Assembly (NCBI RefSeq): GCF_026427715.1
Contig: NZ_CP107561.1
Span: forward strand, 1 to 64,000
Reading direction: 5' to 3'
Source: Methylocystis sp. MJC1
GTDB taxonomy: Bacteria; Pseudomonadota; Alphaproteobacteria; Rhizobiales; Beijerinckiaceae
Length of the DNA: 64,000 bases
Below are positions 36,941 to 46,272 of the stretch, in pieces (within the stretch, counting starts at the first letter, position 1; the number at the start of each line of letters is the position of its first letter). The notes beneath the pieces are model-generated. The model saw nothing but the letters and a program-made list of their open reading frames with translations, searched no databases and was not told the origin of the DNA. The translations under genes and the position numbers were made by a program.

Positions 36941-37144
36941 ATGACGGATAAGCGGGTTTTCATTGAGCGCCGCCCCGGCGAAGGCGATTACGCGGTGCGC
37001 AAGCCAGGCTCGGAGCGGGCCAGCGCCGTTCTGCCGACCCAGGCGGAAGCGATTGACTGGGCTCAGCAACGCGGCGCGGACGTTTTCGTTGAGCGAGTGC
37101 GCCAGACCAAGGTGGGCCATCCGGACAAGTGGCGCCGGCCGTAA
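36941..37144 (+). CDS. DUF2188-like small protein
   Basis: A 67-aa protein (MTDKRVFIERRPGEGDYAVR, then RASAVLPTQAEAIDWAQQRG) with the DUF2188 pattern of a short beta segment followed by a TQAEAI helix. GGAGG 5 bases before the ATG at 36941 sets the start. It is divergent from the XRE-ImmA gene and shares the palindromic operator region. DUF2188 function is unknown. It is the only plus-strand gene within the DISARM island. Confidence 0.65.
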   Translation: MTDKRVFIERRPGEGDYAVRKPGSERASAVLPTQAEAIDWAQQRGADVFVERVRQTKVGHPDKWRRP

Positions 37145-37346
37145 TTGGCCGGCACCTCTAATCTCGGTTAGTCGTCATCTTCCTCGTCAACCGGCTCGTC
37201 CCCTTCCGGCTCGGTCCCGCACGCGCGACGATCCGCGCAACGCAAGCAGCCATCAGTTGTCAGCGTTCTGACCAACTTCAACTAGAACGTGACACTAGTC
37301 AGTCTGCGTGCCGATGCCGAGCCCGCGCGCTCACGCACCAACGAGT

Positions 37347-38480
37347 CTAATACATTAAGCCGAAACGCCGACCGCTTTGCATTTTCAGATCCTCAAAGGA
37401 AATTGACGCCTTCTTCCATTTAGTTAGGAGCGCCTCGTCACCAAGAACGAGCCTAAAGCGAGGCATTCCGGCTGGAGAAAACCCATGCCTTTCAAAAAGC
37501 AAGATCGAGTTATCGTAACTCGCTGGTCCTTCTGTTCCAGGAATGGGAAGATTTATCTTATCCATCATATTGTTCCCGAATCTCACAGAGCATTCGACCG
37601 ACGGGAAGCCGACGTTTTGCAATTCAACGTGCCCAAACACCGTATTTTTTGGAACCGTCTTCGGAGTGAATCCAAAAAACACCCGTGAACCACGCGGCAG
37701 GTCTACCTGGTTTCCAGCCTCCGAAGCGCCGCGATTTTTGTAGAGCTCTCCTATTATCTCGACCCAGAGTTTCCTTGCGAATGCTAAGCCTATCGCCTTT
37801 CGTCCTGCGATTACATGCCCGGCACCACCAACAAAGAGATCCACAATTTCTGCGCTCTCATCCTTTAGCGGCGGCTTGAACTTCTTCCACCGCGACTTGT
37901 AGGTCGGAATGATATCGCTTAGCGGATCGGCCTGATCCCATGCCGGATCGAACCAAGTCATGCTACGATAGGCGCTCATCATAGCTGACTGTTCGTGGGA
38001 TTTTGGCCTATTCCAATAAGACAGTGCACCACACTCTGAGCCGGTCAACAGACCACTGCCGGTTAAATTTCCAGACCCCAAGAATATGCCGAAGACAGAA
38101 CTGTCGCCATCGTTTACATCGTCAACAACGTAAGCCTTCGGGTGAAAAGGATTCGCCGGTGAAAATCCAGGATTTTGAACGACACTTTTACCGTTCGGGA
38201 TTCTGACTTGTGAATGCGGTAGGTTCGCAAGAAACTCCAGAGCCTCCGGCTCAGTTCTGCCAAAGTCAATACTTATTAGCCAACGCTTCTGAGATGCCGC
38301 CCAACGCCCAGAGCCTGATGCTTCCTGATTCAGAATCTTGCAGCCGTTAATACTGGCGTAAGCGACGGCCGCTCGAAAGCGGCGGTAGCCTCTGAGCTTC
38401 AAAAGTGACGATACGCCTTGAAGCGTTTCGCCAATTGCACCACTCGCCTTGTGTTGGATATGCCACTCTTGGACGTACAT
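37347..38480 (-). CDS. drmC: PLD-like nuclease, probable DrmC
   Basis: A 377-aa protein with one phospholipase-D-type motif: FHPKAYVVDD (H-x-K-x4-D) followed by FLGSGNLTGSGL (G-S-x-N). This is the arrangement of PLD-superfamily nucleases that act as dimers. DISARM systems contain a PLD gene, drmC, so it is the natural candidate, though here it lies after drmMI instead of after drmB and is rather long. It starts 37 bases after the drmMI stop. The sequence is clearly A/T-richer than the drmA, drmB and drmD genes. DrmC is reported as dispensable in some systems. Confidence 0.7.
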   Translation of the reverse strand: MYVQEWHIQHKASGAIGETLQGVSSLLKLRGYRRFRAAVAYASINGCKILNQEASGSGRWAASQKRWLISIDFGRTEPEALEFLANLPHSQVRIPNGKSVVQNPGFSPANPFHPKAYVVDDVNDGDSSVFGIFLGSGNLTGSGLLTGSECGALSYWNRPKSHEQSAMMSAYRSMTWFDPAWDQADPLSDIIPTYKSRWKKFKPPLKDESAEIVDLFVGGAGHVIAGRKAIGLAFARKLWVEIIGELYKNRGASEAGNQVDLPRGSRVFFGFTPKTVPKNTVFGHVELQNVGFPSVECSVRFGNNMMDKINLPIPGTEGPASYDNSILLFERHGFSPAGMPRFRLVLGDEALLTKWKKASISFEDLKMQSGRRFGLMY

Positions 38481-38517
38481 CCCTGTATCCTATGCACGAT
38501 TATTTAGCACTCTCGTT

Positions 38518-41500
38518 TCATGATTCATCATCACTCTCTTGTTCAACCATGTTAACGACGAGACCCATTTTACGTTCGACGTCAGCGCGCTCCGCATTCA
38601 GCGCAAGCAATCTGGCAAGGACCTCGTCCTTGAACTTCGCAGGCCACTCGAAGCGGGTCTTTGCTGCCTTTCCTTCGTCGGCATCCTGCTCAATGAACTC
38701 TGGCGCCGCGACCTCTGCGAGGTCCCGCCAGCCGTAGGCGCGCAACACTGCTGCATCCATGTCGGCATGGAGCGCTCGGAGGCGGGTTACTTTAGGGTTC
38801 CTTTCGTCTCGCGCATGAAAGCGATTGTAGGTCTTCGTCAGTCCTTCGTCGTGCTTTTGCAATGTGCTTGCGCGAAAGGCATTGTAGGCCTCGCCGACGA
38901 TTTCGAGATTCTCATTCGTTTGAAAATCACTTGGAAAAGGGAAGGTTCGGAAGCAATCCGACGGTGCATAACGTAAATCGTCTTTCATTGATGACGAAAA
39001 GAACCTCGCCCAGAGTTCATGGACACGTGATTGAAGAACCGCGAAGGGAGCAAACGATGAATAAGCTATTACGACAAGTTGATCACTGTAGATCATTCCT
39101 GCAGGCAATACGGCCACCGCCAGATGTGGCGATACCCTGGCAATGCTTAGAACCCGCGGCAATCCAGAGATGGCGCGCCTTAACGCAGGTCGGTCATTCC
39201 AATATTTCCACCACTCGTTATACATACGAGGATACTTTTTATTTTTTTCTTGCTGCCTCTCTGGTCGCACCCGATCTTCAAGGATTTTCAGCAGTGCTGG
39301 ATATCTTATTTGGGCTTCCGCAAACTCTAAATCATTCAAATCGATCGCAAATCGATGATGTTTTTGTATGGGATCTGTATTTACTTCTTCTCCACCGATA
39401 TAAGGAAGAACTCTTTCAGAGAGCGCTTCGTTTCCTGTGAGAAGGCGCTCCATATCAGCAAGCGAGGATGCTGCGCCCCGTTCGGCAGCTATATCGTCGA
39501 ACGTAAACCCCATTCCAAGCATAATAACACCCTGGAATGCTCGATTTGAATTTGCCGCAAGAGGTGCCGGGGACGTGTCCAGATTGCCATCAACTAAATA
39601 AGCAGAAATCCGAGATGCGCGCCTTTCGTCGAGTATCGGAGAGATTGCGTTACCCTTGATGACATGGACAACGGATACAATTACGGCAGCTTCACCGGGC
39701 CATCGCAGCCGTTTTGTTGCACGGGCGATCTCGCCTCCCTTAGACAAGATTGCGGTTAATCCGGCAGCGCGCGTATCGCCCTGTCCGATCGTATTTGTCG
39801 CAATAAGACCAAAACATCCGCCGTTTTGTAATAGTCTGAACGACTGACAGAAAAAATGTGCGACCAAATCAGCGTTGCGACTAGCATTGTCGTGTGAGTT
39901 GGCAAGCCAAACATTATATGGGGCACCAAATTCTTCAGAAATTCGCTTACCACCCAGGAAAGGAGGATTTCCTATGATGGCGGAAAATCCGCAGTCTTTT
40001 CGTGCGAAGACCTCAGGGAATTCTATTTCCCAATGGAAAGGTCGAATCGGATTTTGGGCAACTTTCAGTGATGATGCCAAGTGTTCCAACTTGAGCCATA
40101 TGTTGTTTGTCGAATCGTTTGCCCAACTCTCAATTTCTTGTCGCTTTTGCTCCCTTATCTTCGGTTTTTCGCTGGAGAAAAATGCGGCGACCACTGCATC
40201 AGCAATCACTCGCACGTTATCAAGACGGCTTTCCACCTGCCTGTAACGAACTTCCTGGACGGCGCGCATCACGCTGTCAGGTGCCTCGCGAATTTCGTGA
40301 CGTCCGCTGATAGCGGCTTCCAGACGTTCTCGGACCAATCCTTCGAACAGTGGCAGCCCTTTCCCAGTATCCCAGTGTAGGCCGGTGATTTGCTGTCGGG
40401 TTAGCCCCACTAGGCTGTCACCGCATTTCAACGCGTGATCGAGGAATGTGAACTCATGGTCACGCGCGAGCGTGGCTAACCAAAGTGATAGCCGCGCGAG
40501 ATCGACCGCGCGCGGGTTCTTGTCCACGCCATAGAGACAGCGCTGTGCGACGAGCCGCCGAGCATGAAGCTCCTCGTCCTCGTCCGCAGGAATGGTGGGG
40601 CGCGTCTCGGGCCAACGCGCCCAGGCCGCGACCAGACGCTCGCCCAAAGCGCGGCAGGCCTCAACCAGGAAGGCGCCCGAGCCCATCGCCGGGTCACACA
40701 CCTTCAGCTCCAGCACCTGCTCCGGCGTCGCGTCCGGCCCCAGCCGCTCGAAGGCCGGCTCCAAAGCGTATTTGACGATCGGCGCCGTGAGCGACCTCGG
40801 CGTGTAGTGGCTGCCGGTCCGTCGCCGTTCGCCGGTCGGCTGCAGGATCGGCGTCCCGGACGCCGCGACCCTCTTCTTGGGCGAGCCGCGCTCATCGACC
40901 ATGCCGTCGAGCGCCGCCACAAGATCCTCGACACTCTTGGCATCCTCGACCGGCTTGGCTTGCGCCGCCGTCAGGGCGCGCCCGACATTCTCCTTCAGCT
41001 CCTTGATTCGGTCCTTGCCCTTCTTGGCGAGAAGGTCATCGAGCGCTACGAACACCGGCGTCTTGTTGTTCTTGCCCGCCTTGATGGCGAGCACGCGGCT
41101 CTTGGCGGCCTCGACCGTGAAGCCCATGACGGTCTCGTAGACCGACCCGATCTGTTCGACGTCGAGGGTCCGGTAGGACAGTCGCTCGCGCTCGGCGCCG
41201 CGCAGCTTCAGGGTCATGAGCTCTTCGAGGATGCGCAGCAGACACCCATCCGACACGGCCAGAATCCGGCTCGGCTCATCCTTGGAGACGCGACCCTCGA
41301 GAAACGGGAACTCGTCCGGGTCGAACAGCTTGCCGCCACGCGCCTGCACGAAGCCGGTCTCGTGACCTTTGTGGATCAAGCGAAACAGCGCCAGCAGGCC
41401 GCCCCATCCGCCGCGACGCTCATCCATCGTGTCGGGATTGAGCGTGGCGTCTTCCGTGAGCTTCGCGTAAAGCCCGCGAACCGAATAGCTCGTCTCGTAA

Positions 41501-42474
41501 ATCTCCCGCGCACGCGCATCGGACCGCGACGGCAGGAGGTCCCGGTCCTCTGCGTAGAGCACGAAAACCAGACGCATCAGGACAGTCAGCAGCCCCTCAT
41601 AGAGATGATCGGGACGGTTGGCCGCAAGGTCGCGCACGAGACCAGGTTCCGCGCTGTCCAGACCGCGCAACAGTTCGTGGAGCGCGCCGAGAACTTGTTC
41701 GGCCAGAGCGGTTGAAACCAGCGCCTGGGCATCGCGACTATGCTTCAGGAGCGCCGGCAGCCGCCGGTCATCGGCATCGGAAAAGAGCCGGAACCGATCA
41801 AGTAGGAGCTTCAGTCCGCCAAGCATCGGCCGCCCGGCCACCATCGCCATGGGCCGGATCGGAAAGCTCTGATGGCCCGACGTCTCACCGCGCGGCGCAT
41901 AGATCAGCCGAAACTCGGGATAGTACCGAACCTCGCCATCCTTGTGCTCATCGCGTTCGGAAATCAGCAGGCCAGCAAAGACGCCGGTATCGCGCAGCAA
42001 GCGCTCGAACCGCTGGTGCGGTGTCGCCTCCCACCCATCGAGCGCGTTCCGGGCATCGGGATCGACGCCAGGCGCCTCTATACGAACCAGAAGCTGCCAG
42101 CGGCAATCTCCCTCCCCAAGCTCGGCAACTGCCCACGTCGGCCGAAGCGTGGTGCCATGCTCCGGGAGAGCCACGAGCAATTCATCTGGAATGGCCGGGC
42201 CGCCCGGCGCGCCGGCGACATGGCGCGCCTCCCAGCCAAGCACCTGTTCGACAAAGGCCCAAGGATCAGTGAGTGCGGGCTTGGAAAGTTCCGAGCCAAT
42301 AATCTCGCCAACCTGGCCGGTGTCGATCGGCGTTTGCCTGAGCGGCAAAAGCCCCAATTCCTTAAGGAGACTAGGAGCGACGACGAGGCCCACCGGCGGC
42401 ACATGGTCCAGCCATTCGAGATCGGGGTCGCGAGAGATTTCTGCAGCCATCGTGCTTACCCCGATACCGGCCAC
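38518..42474 (-). CDS. drmMI: DISARM adenine methylase DrmMI
   Basis: A 1318-aa Eco57I/PglX-type N6-adenine DNA methyltransferase. SAM motif I is DPAMGSGAFLVEACRAL (near residue 595). The catalytic N-P-P-F box is SAIIGNPPFLGGKRI (near 835). The 590-residue N-terminal part is helical, and the C-terminal ~450 residues hold target-recognition sequence. In class 1 DISARM, DrmMI marks host DNA as self. It overlaps drmD by 19 bases. Base composition falls sharply near 40450: the N-terminal half is GC-rich, while the C-terminal half and the next gene are A/T-rich, which suggests replacement of the specificity part by recombination. Confidence 0.87.
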   Translation of the reverse strand: MAGIGVSTMAAEISRDPDLEWLDHVPPVGLVVAPSLLKELGLLPLRQTPIDTGQVGEIIGSELSKPALTDPWAFVEQVLGWEARHVAGAPGGPAIPDELLVALPEHGTTLRPTWAVAELGEGDCRWQLLVRIEAPGVDPDARNALDGWEATPHQRFERLLRDTGVFAGLLISERDEHKDGEVRYYPEFRLIYAPRGETSGHQSFPIRPMAMVAGRPMLGGLKLLLDRFRLFSDADDRRLPALLKHSRDAQALVSTALAEQVLGALHELLRGLDSAEPGLVRDLAANRPDHLYEGLLTVLMRLVFVLYAEDRDLLPSRSDARAREIYETSYSVRGLYAKLTEDATLNPDTMDERRGGWGGLLALFRLIHKGHETGFVQARGGKLFDPDEFPFLEGRVSKDEPSRILAVSDGCLLRILEELMTLKLRGAERERLSYRTLDVEQIGSVYETVMGFTVEAAKSRVLAIKAGKNNKTPVFVALDDLLAKKGKDRIKELKENVGRALTAAQAKPVEDAKSVEDLVAALDGMVDERGSPKKRVAASGTPILQPTGERRRTGSHYTPRSLTAPIVKYALEPAFERLGPDATPEQVLELKVCDPAMGSGAFLVEACRALGERLVAAWARWPETRPTIPADEDEELHARRLVAQRCLYGVDKNPRAVDLARLSLWLATLARDHEFTFLDHALKCGDSLVGLTRQQITGLHWDTGKGLPLFEGLVRERLEAAISGRHEIREAPDSVMRAVQEVRYRQVESRLDNVRVIADAVVAAFFSSEKPKIREQKRQEIESWANDSTNNIWLKLEHLASSLKVAQNPIRPFHWEIEFPEVFARKDCGFSAIIGNPPFLGGKRISEEFGAPYNVWLANSHDNASRNADLVAHFFCQSFRLLQNGGCFGLIATNTIGQGDTRAAGLTAILSKGGEIARATKRLRWPGEAAVIVSVVHVIKGNAISPILDERRASRISAYLVDGNLDTSPAPLAANSNRAFQGVIMLGMGFTFDDIAAERGAASSLADMERLLTGNEALSERVLPYIGGEEVNTDPIQKHHRFAIDLNDLEFAEAQIRYPALLKILEDRVRPERQQEKNKKYPRMYNEWWKYWNDRPALRRAISGLPRVLSIARVSPHLAVAVLPAGMIYSDQLVVIAYSSFAPFAVLQSRVHELWARFFSSSMKDDLRYAPSDCFRTFPFPSDFQTNENLEIVGEAYNAFRASTLQKHDEGLTKTYNRFHARDERNPKVTRLRALHADMDAAVLRAYGWRDLAEVAAPEFIEQDADEGKAAKTRFEWPAKFKDEVLARLLALNAERADVERKMGLVVNMVEQESDDES

Positions 42475-45400
42475 AGATAGACAAGGCCGACGGGCTCCAG
42501 ACGATGGGCGCGCACCTCATAGGAGTCCTGAAGACGCTTCGGCTCATCGCGCAATTCACGTTCAAGTCGGGTCAGGCGGCCTTCCCAATGTCGCCGATCC
42601 GCTTCACGCTCACGCCGTTCCTCGGGCACGAGATCGAGAGTTAGCTGATTGGGGTCAAACTCCTTTGCCGCTTTGGCGATGCGCGATCGCTGCTGTTCAA
42701 GCAGGTCGGACAGCGACCGCGCTTCTTCCTCGCCACGCTTTTGGAGTTGCGCCGTAACCGTCGTCAGTCGCTCGGCTGCGAACTTTTCCAGCGTCGGCAC
42801 GAGGTCGGCAATATCCTTGGCTACCAGAGTTTGGATACGAGCGACGGCCGCGCCTGGCGCTTCACGCGCGTCGCGCAGCGCTGCTTCAAGCTGGTTGAGG
42901 GTCTTTTCCTCGCCGCTCTCGCCAAGCGGTCGGAGAGCCTTGCGGTCGCGTTCTGACTCCGTCCAGATCGCGGTGATCGGGATGACCTCCTCATGCAACC
43001 GCGCGGCTCCGGCGCCAAAGACCGCCAAACGTCCCATCAACACGACACGGGGCTGAGCGCCCGGCCCATAGATGACAGAAACGCGCGACAGTTTCGATTG
43101 GAAACCCTGGCTGAGGAAGCGCGAGAGCAGGCGTCGCACAAGCCGGTGCTCGAGATGCACCTGCACCACGTTCGGCGCATCCGGGCCATTTTGATCATCC
43201 CCCAGGATAGGCGGCTTGAAGGAAATCGAACGGATCGGTGCATCGCGTCGCCAGTCGCCCAGGCGCTCGCCACGCTTGCGCGGCCGAACTCGCAGATCGT
43301 CGAAAGCATCATCCCAGCCAGCGTCTTTGGTGAACGCGGGATCGCTGGGATCGAGGCGGTATGTTTCCACGTTGCCGACCGACGCGCCACGGGCGTCATC
43401 GAGCACGTAGCCGACGCGCGATAATGCCGCCGCCGCCACGCGATGCAAATCGTCCGGATCAACACCGACGCGTTCCCGCGAGCGTTCGAGCGCGCGCTGA
43501 AGATCGGTCTGCTCCTTGAGCAACCGCTCGTGCCGCGCGCGTTCGTCATCGTCCATTTCGGCGCGCGCGCGATTGAGCCGTTCCGCGTCGCTTTCCTCAG
43601 CAATGGCCCGAGCGATCGCCGCGCCCTGTCCGCGCAAAATGCCGCCTTCGGCCAGACGCTTCGCTATGCGGTCCTCGATCACCTGGCCGACCGATCCGAG
43701 CTGTTCGCGGATGGTCTCCGTCTTCCGGACCAACGCCTCCAATACGATGTCGGCTTCACGCTGCTCGTAGCGGAAGTACCGACAAATGACCTGTTTCGCC
43801 GGCTGAAGCTTACGATCGATACGGCCGTTGCGCTGCTCCAATCGCGAGGGGTTCCAAGGCAGATCGAAATGAATCAGGTCGGAGCAATAGCTTTGCAGGT
43901 TGATGCCCTCGCGGGCTGCGTCGGTGCAGATGAGGATGCGCAACGGCTCAACATCCGGATCAGCGTTGAAGGCCCGTTTTACCTCCTCCCTTCGATCCGA
44001 TCCTGTCGCGCCGGTGAAGACGCCAATTCTCTCGTCGGCGCGATCCGTGTCCGATACCGCCTCTCGCAGGCGCCGTTCGAGCCACCGCCGCGTGTCCTCG
44101 TATTCGGTGAAGATGATGAGGCGCCGGCGATTCCAGTTTTGGCCCGCGAGAAGGTTTGCTTTGATCCAATCGGTCAACCAGCGCACCCGGGCGTCGGGGC
44201 GCGACGCGTACCGCTCGGCGACGGCCAACATCTCGTCGACCGCAGCAAGTTCAGTGCGAAGGTCCCCCTTCGCGGCGTCGGCAACACCGAGGGCTGACGC
44301 GGCCTCCGCCGTCGCATCATCATCCGCGTCGATGGTCTTCTCGGCTCGCTCGTCTTCAAGCCCAAGCTCGGCGCTGTCTTCGCTCGCCGGGCCGCCCACA
44401 AACGCGAGGGCAGCAGCGGCGACCAAGCCGGCCTCTTCGCCGTCGAGCATTCGCTGCAATGTCGTCCTGTGGACCTTCAGGGTCCGCGCGAACGCAGCAA
44501 CCGATGACAGGAGCCGTTGCTGGAGACCGACAAAGGCCAGCTTTGCCATTGATGCTTTCTGGGTCGGAAGATTGGCGATGCGCCGCATCCGCATCTCGCC
44601 GTAGGCGGCCAGCTTCCGGGCAAGTTCGAGTTCAGGCGCATCCTCCGGCAAACCAGCTATGCGAACCGCCTCGATGATCCGCTCCGGAAACGCCTCGCCA
44701 AGGCGGCGAAGATCGGCCTTGAGCCGCCGAACCATGACGGGCTCGATATCCCTGGGGCGAACCTCGACCCCGCGCGTGAAGCGCTGGGGATCGAGCATCT
44801 CAAGCAAAGCCGAAAAGCTGTTGGAGTGCCCATTGTGTGGGGTAGCTGTCAGGAACAGGCGGTGCTCGAAGCGTTCTCCGAGTTCACGAACCGCCTTGGT
44901 GAGTTGGCTTGAGATCGCATAGCGAATTCCGGCCGCCGGGGCGGCGTGGTGCGCCTCGTCCAGCACGAAAAGCGCGCGGGCGCGAAACTCGCCGAGCACG
45001 TCACGGAGGCCAGCGGCATAGACTTCATCCGTGAGGAGACGGTGCGAGACAATGAAGCGCGAGCCGGTCGCCCAAGGATTCACGGAGAAGCCCCGAAGCC
45101 GGCGCATCTGGCCAATCCGCTCCCTATCGATGATTTCGAACGAAAGTCCGAATTTCGCTTCCAGCTCGTCCTTCCACTGGATCGTCATCGCAGGCGGAGC
45201 AGCAATGACGATGAAATCGATCCGGCGCCGGAGCAAAAGCTCGCGCGCGACCAGACCTGCCTCGACGGTCTTGCCCAGGCCCACATCATCCGCGATCAAC
45301 AGATTCACGCGCGGAAGCCGCAACGCCTTACGCAGCGGCAGGAGTTGGTAGGCATCGAGCCGAATGCCCGCCCGAAACGGCGCTTGCAACAAGTCGCGGT

Positions 45401-45695
45401 CAGCCGCGGTCGCGGATCGCCATCTTATCGCGCGAAGGTGGGCGGCCAACACCTCGGCCCGGTCTGGAAGGCCGGCGCCGACATTCCGCCATCCCTCCTC
45501 ATCGAGCACGACGGCGCCTATTTCGGCATCCCAGAGGATTTCAAGCCGCTCGCCCTGAGCATCGTCAGAAATGCACGAGAGGTTGAGGGTCTGGAGGTCG
45601 TTCACTTCGCCTTGGACTTCCTCGACCAGCCACGGACGGCCCCGCAGCTCGACGAAACTTCCCGGTTCGATTGTCGCCCCGCCTGTACTCTGCAT
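42456..45695 (-). CDS. drmD: DISARM SNF2-like helicase DrmD
   Basis: A 1079-aa SNF2-family helicase. Walker A is LIADDVGLGKTVEAGLVARE (near residue 137). The DEAH box is VLDEAHHAAPAAG (near 247). The C-terminal lobe has ICTDAAREGINLQSYCSDLI and NPSRLEQRNGRIDRKLQPAK (near 590-625). A charged coiled-coil-like C-terminus ends near PVSG. DrmD marks class 1 DISARM. Its start overlaps the stop of the Phd-like antitoxin gene by one base (TAATG), so the two are translationally coupled. Confidence 0.88.
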   Translation of the reverse strand: MQSTGGATIEPGSFVELRGRPWLVEEVQGEVNDLQTLNLSCISDDAQGERLEILWDAEIGAVVLDEEGWRNVGAGLPDRAEVLAAHLRAIRWRSATAADRDLLQAPFRAGIRLDAYQLLPLRKALRLPRVNLLIADDVGLGKTVEAGLVARELLLRRRIDFIVIAAPPAMTIQWKDELEAKFGLSFEIIDRERIGQMRRLRGFSVNPWATGSRFIVSHRLLTDEVYAAGLRDVLGEFRARALFVLDEAHHAAPAAGIRYAISSQLTKAVRELGERFEHRLFLTATPHNGHSNSFSALLEMLDPQRFTRGVEVRPRDIEPVMVRRLKADLRRLGEAFPERIIEAVRIAGLPEDAPELELARKLAAYGEMRMRRIANLPTQKASMAKLAFVGLQQRLLSSVAAFARTLKVHRTTLQRMLDGEEAGLVAAAALAFVGGPASEDSAELGLEDERAEKTIDADDDATAEAASALGVADAAKGDLRTELAAVDEMLAVAERYASRPDARVRWLTDWIKANLLAGQNWNRRRLIIFTEYEDTRRWLERRLREAVSDTDRADERIGVFTGATGSDRREEVKRAFNADPDVEPLRILICTDAAREGINLQSYCSDLIHFDLPWNPSRLEQRNGRIDRKLQPAKQVICRYFRYEQREADIVLEALVRKTETIREQLGSVGQVIEDRIAKRLAEGGILRGQGAAIARAIAEESDAERLNRARAEMDDDERARHERLLKEQTDLQRALERSRERVGVDPDDLHRVAAAALSRVGYVLDDARGASVGNVETYRLDPSDPAFTKDAGWDDAFDDLRVRPRKRGERLGDWRRDAPIRSISFKPPILGDDQNGPDAPNVVQVHLEHRLVRRLLSRFLSQGFQSKLSRVSVIYGPGAQPRVVLMGRLAVFGAGAARLHEEVIPITAIWTESERDRKALRPLGESGEEKTLNQLEAALRDAREAPGAAVARIQTLVAKDIADLVPTLEKFAAERLTTVTAQLQKRGEEEARSLSDLLEQQRSRIAKAAKEFDPNQLTLDLVPEERREREADRRHWEGRLTRLERELRDEPKRLQDSYEVRAHRLEPVGLVYLWPVSG

Positions 45696-45892
45696 TATTC
45701 GTCCCGCTTCTTGGTCTTCTCGGCTTTTTCAAGCTCCCGCGCAGCCGCTTCCGCCAAACGCTCATATTCTTCGACCGCGAGCACGACCACGACGGCGCGA
45801 CCGTGTTTTTCGACGGTCACGGGCTCGGCTCGGGCCAAGTCGATGAGCCGACCGAAGTTGTATTTCGCGTCTCTGGCCGAAAGCGTCCGCAT
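45695..45892 (-). CDS. Phd/YefM-type antitoxin, no visible toxin
   Basis: A 65-aa protein from the ATG at 45892: MRTLSARDAKYNFGRLIDLA, then EPVTVEKHGRAVVVVLAVEEYERL and a charged C-terminal tail. This is a Phd/YefM antitoxin (N-terminal DNA-binding fold, C-terminal toxin-neutralising tail). A longer 100-aa frame exists upstream, but family members begin at this Met. The expected toxin (Doc, YoeB or a PIN protein) is not adjacent; drmD follows directly with a TAATG overlap. It may act as autoregulator of the DISARM operon. The PIN-like gene at 35210 is a possible remote partner. Confidence 0.75.
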   Translation of the reverse strand: MRTLSARDAKYNFGRLIDLARAEPVTVEKHGRAVVVVLAVEEYERLAEAAARELEKAEKTKKRDE

Positions 45893-46272
45893 GTCCCGCC
45901 CGTCGAAACCGTCCAGAGCATTTGTGGCCAAAATGGCCAAACTTGCAAGACCGACAATCGTGTTGATCCGCGCTGGCGCGCGACCGGGAATTGGCAATCC
46001 ATCCGATTCCTACGCCAGAGCCCGCACAGCCCTAAGCGCTCATGTCGGGCCTTCTTGCCTATTCCGACGAGGGTATCCGATTGCAACGCGACAATTCCAT
46101 CCTCCGGGGGTTCGCCCGGGAAGCACTGCGAGGTCACCGAACCAAACTCGTTGTAAGGTAAGCGCGCCCCTTCGTGGGGTCGACGAGAGCAGCGCGAGAA
46201 ACTCACGCTGGTGCGCGGGCTCTTGCATGCAAAATTGGACATCCTTAAAGCGATTCCAGGAGTCGAAAGCCC
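45893..46272. other. Divergent intergenic region between DISARM operon and PLD-like gene
   Basis: No convincing gene. The left part holds the probable promoter/operator of the DISARM operon (45920-45948). A ribosome-binding site AGGAG lies before the plus-strand gene at 46273. It is also the right boundary of the defence island. Confidence 0.5.
45920..45948 (-). promoter_or_regulatory. Candidate promoter/operator of antitoxin-drmD operon
   Basis: On the minus strand TTGCAA (45943-45948) and ACAAAT (45920-45925) lie 17 bp apart as -35 and -10 candidates. The spacer holds two TTTGGCCA units (45925-45932 and 45934-45941), 9 bp apart, each with the palindromic TGGCCA core. Phd-type antitoxins repress their promoters by binding short palindromes in this position. 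Confidence 0.5.

Noticed and set aside
37168..37281. A ~37-residue Cys-rich minus-strand frame ending in an acidic run
   Set aside because: Only a TTG start without a ribosome-binding site; possibly the tail of a lost gene, but not supportable.
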